Assembly: GCA_977017575.1 (NCBI GenBank)
Contig: CDRNVI010000023.1
Location: 394,850-458,849 of the forward strand
DNA from: Paramoeba atlantica
Taxonomy: Eukaryota > Discosea
Direction: 5' to 3'
Length of the DNA stretch: 64,000 bases
Under the pieces are notes generated by a model. It was given only the letters and a program-made list of their open reading frames with translations, made no database searches and was not told where the DNA came from. Shown here piece by piece: positions 63,881 through 64,000 of this stretch; within the stretch, counting starts at the first letter, position 1; each line of letters starts with the position of its first letter. A program made the position numbers and the translations under genes.

Positions 63881-64000
63881 AATGATTTGGATTTTTTTTT
63901 GGATTGGTCACAGACCCATGTGTTTCAAAATGAGAGGAAACATAAACAAGAACAAATGCCGATATGGCATTCCATCCAATCCAAATCCAAATCATTCCGG
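63877..64000. repeat. Inverted repeat at window end
   Basis: CCGGAATGATTTGGATTT (63877-63894) and its exact inverse AAATCCAAATCATTCCGG (63983-64000) bracket about 90 bases. A further GGATTGG / CCAATCC pair lies inside. Possibly a third foldback family; it may extend beyond the window. Confidence 0.7.

Noticed and set aside
1-64000. CRISPR-like or bacterial operon features
   Set aside because: Tandem arrays here have no unique spacers, and the genes are eukaryotic (separase, NOP58, PCNA, SR protein).

Overview
The window looks like nuclear DNA of an intron-poor protist. The best guess is a euglenozoan, probably kinetoplastid-like. All 23 host genes I accept lie on the + strand over about 56 kb, and none needs a cis-intron. 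Most have a pyrimidine-rich stretch followed by AG upstream of the start codon, as expected for polycistronic transcription with trans-splicing. The PCNA carries extra loops, and the leucine-rich-repeat (LRR) family has the 23-residue 'LPxxLxxLxLxxNxFxGxVDL' repeat known from kinetoplastid LRR proteins. This placement is inference from architecture; no rRNA, tRNA or spliced-leader gene was found.

Layout. 0.9-24 kb: a ubiquitin-specific protease, a probable mitochondrial zinc-finger gene with an in-frame TAG, PCNA, a 1502-residue probable mitochondrial helical-repeat protein and a DEDDh exonuclease, interspersed with seven LRR genes. One LRR gene is split by a 0.9-kb foldback element. 24-33 kb: an island of DNA transposons. 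It holds a 2.9-kb element with a perfect 8-bp target duplication and hAT-like ends but a PIF/IS5-like transposase fragment, a second PIF-like relic, a Tc1/mariner transposase with two stops, two unexplained minus-strand ORFs and a reversed foldback element. A short host gene (possibly ING-like) sits directly behind the 2.9-kb element. 33.5-57 kb: housekeeping genes (PRA1-like, separase, NOP58, GRP170-type Hsp70, an unrecognised 866-residue protein, a U2AF65-like SR protein, CTP synthase), plus two more LRR genes and a small unknown gene. 57-64 kb: no host gene, only 18-bp minisatellites open on both strands, foldback elements of two families, duplicated modules, and a minus-strand RNase H fragment of a probable LINE.

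Housekeeping functions (DNA replication, chromosome segregation, snoRNP assembly, splicing, ER folding, CTP supply) are mixed along the strand without an operon-like theme, as is usual in kinetoplastid gene arrays. The LRR genes form a dispersed lineage-specific family. They share a signature K[V/I]R-x3-LPxEY block and a two-cysteine cap before 3-8 LRR units. Some have signal peptides and some do not, and four carry a basic patch before the signature.

Two patterns go beyond the gene list. Several GC-rich genes switch from a C/T-rich 5' part to a G-rich 3' part on the same strand. Conserved enzymes are also enlarged by low-complexity insertions: about 120 residues between the catalytic His and Cys of separase, two inserts in PCNA, and a repeat-derived Gln-rich linker in CTP synthase.
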